From: Vitellaria paradoxa
Taxonomy: Eukaryota; Streptophyta; Magnoliopsida; Ericales; Sapotaceae
Direction of reading: 5' to 3'
Assembly (NCBI GenBank): GCA_019916065.1
Contig: CM034233.1
Location: forward strand, 11,985,573-12,049,572
DNA: 64,000 bases
In this document: one piece after another, positions 63,205 to 64,000 of the stretch
Position numbering within the stretch: position 1 is the stretch's first letter
How the letters are laid out: every line of letters begins with the position of its first letter
The notes under the pieces: model-generated
What the model was told of the DNA's origin: nothing
Seen by the model: only the letters and a program-made list of their open reading frames with translations
The model's database searches: none
Program-made: the position numbers and the translations under genes

Positions 63205-64000
63205 GTAAGTTCATCTCCAGTGGACCTTTTCTCCTCTCGTTCACCTTTGTTGACGACCGTGGCCCGTCTAGAATATGTTCACTTCTGTTATAAAGTAAAA
63301 AACAAATAATTGTCGAAAATCTCTTTGAACTTAAACTTGAGTCTTTTACTCATTGCAATGGTCAATTATAGATTTTGGTGGAATCCTCTCTGTCAATTAC
63401 TGTCTGTGAGATTTAAGGCTTTACTTGCTATGTGGATGATAATGAGATTCATATTGTCATATCCTTCGCTGGATGATGGTATGCAATGAAGCCCTTGACA
63501 GTTGTTCATTCTATCTCACTAGTCCTCGTGCAAAAGCATGAAGTTACAACCACGGAAACAACTTAATGACATATATTTATCATGTAGATCATCTTTTAAG
63601 GTGTATGGAATCATGCCAGAGTTCCCATTTAAAGAAATTGGTGTCAATTGAATATGGCGTATATATTTTATAAGATTGATTGATAGTGTTCTGCTGTGAT
63701 GCAAGAAGTTGGTGAAGAGGAAGAAGAGTAAAAATGTTTATAGAAGTATTTACACAAGTAGAACCAACAAAATCTCCATTACCTTTTGTGGAGATCGACC
63801 GGGTCAAGGATTTCACATCATGATTAATTGAATATACTAGCCTTTTGTGCAAGTAATCTTGGCACGTTGTGGTTTTCTGGTATTTGTTCAGTTGGTAGAT
63901 TAGCTTATTTACATATCAAATTTCTTTAACGGATTTTGAGGCTGCCTGGTGAGTGATGACATGAAATGTGTAACATTTTACTTACTTTTTTTTCCCCCCT
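63205..64000 (+). other. RPS6 intron 2 (part)
   Basis: Sequence after the exon 2 donor up to the window end. It has no exon in the RPS6 frame and no other feature that I could support. Confidence 0.7.

Overview
This window is nuclear DNA from a flowering plant. The evidence is intron-rich genes with GT-AG borders, plant-only families (TL29/APX4, a VQ protein, plant-type 14-3-3, plant O-fucosyltransferase), plant H3.3 residues, a telobox next to a ribosomal protein gene, and AT-rich spacers full of MITEs and tRNA-derived SINEs. A non-Brassicaceae eudicot or a magnoliid is my best guess; the sequence does not settle it. All gene models were built by hand by chaining exons so that phases and recognised protein families agree.

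Layout: (1) 816-2180, plus strand, the last three exons of an O-fucosyltransferase family gene. (2) 3713-11688, plus, complete 11-exon TL29/APX4 (351 aa), a thylakoid-lumen ascorbate-peroxidase-like protein without heme ligands. (3) 15406-17681, plus, complete histone H3.3 gene with a 5' UTR intron. (4) 19866-23762, minus, complete 5-exon COX6B with the plant acidic N-terminal extension (195 aa). (5) 26031-30705, minus, complete 10-exon class III-like zinc alcohol dehydrogenase-like gene (388 aa). (6) 31-48.7 kb, an AT-rich gene desert of about 17 kb made of MITEs, a CACTA-like fragment, nested tandem duplications and a SINE. (7) 48909-49901, plus, single-exon VQ9-like VQ-motif gene (330 aa). 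(8) 54678-61435, minus, complete 4-exon 14-3-3 gene (260 aa) with a 5 kb first intron that holds a 1.7 kb imperfect palindrome. (9) 63006 onward, plus, first two coding exons of ribosomal protein eS6, running out of the window.

The genes are individual housekeeping or regulatory genes (chloroplast lumen, chromatin, mitochondrial complex IV, metabolism, MAPK/WRKY-linked signalling, translation) and do not form a pathway or cluster. Their order is informative: from memory, O-FucT / COX6B / ADH-like are neighbours in Arabidopsis around At1g22430-At1g22460, while VQ9 and a 14-3-3 are neighbours around At1g78300-At1g78310. This window appears to carry both sets together, as expected for an unfractionated ancestral block.

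I found no evidence for an undescribed multi-gene system. The most unusual structures are the palindrome in the 14-3-3 intron, a head-to-tail MITE dimer at 12561-13916, a compound higher-order repeat at 38.6-40.8 kb, a SINE with a 14 bp target-site duplication at 46.4 kb, and a GC-AG intron in the O-fucosyltransferase gene.
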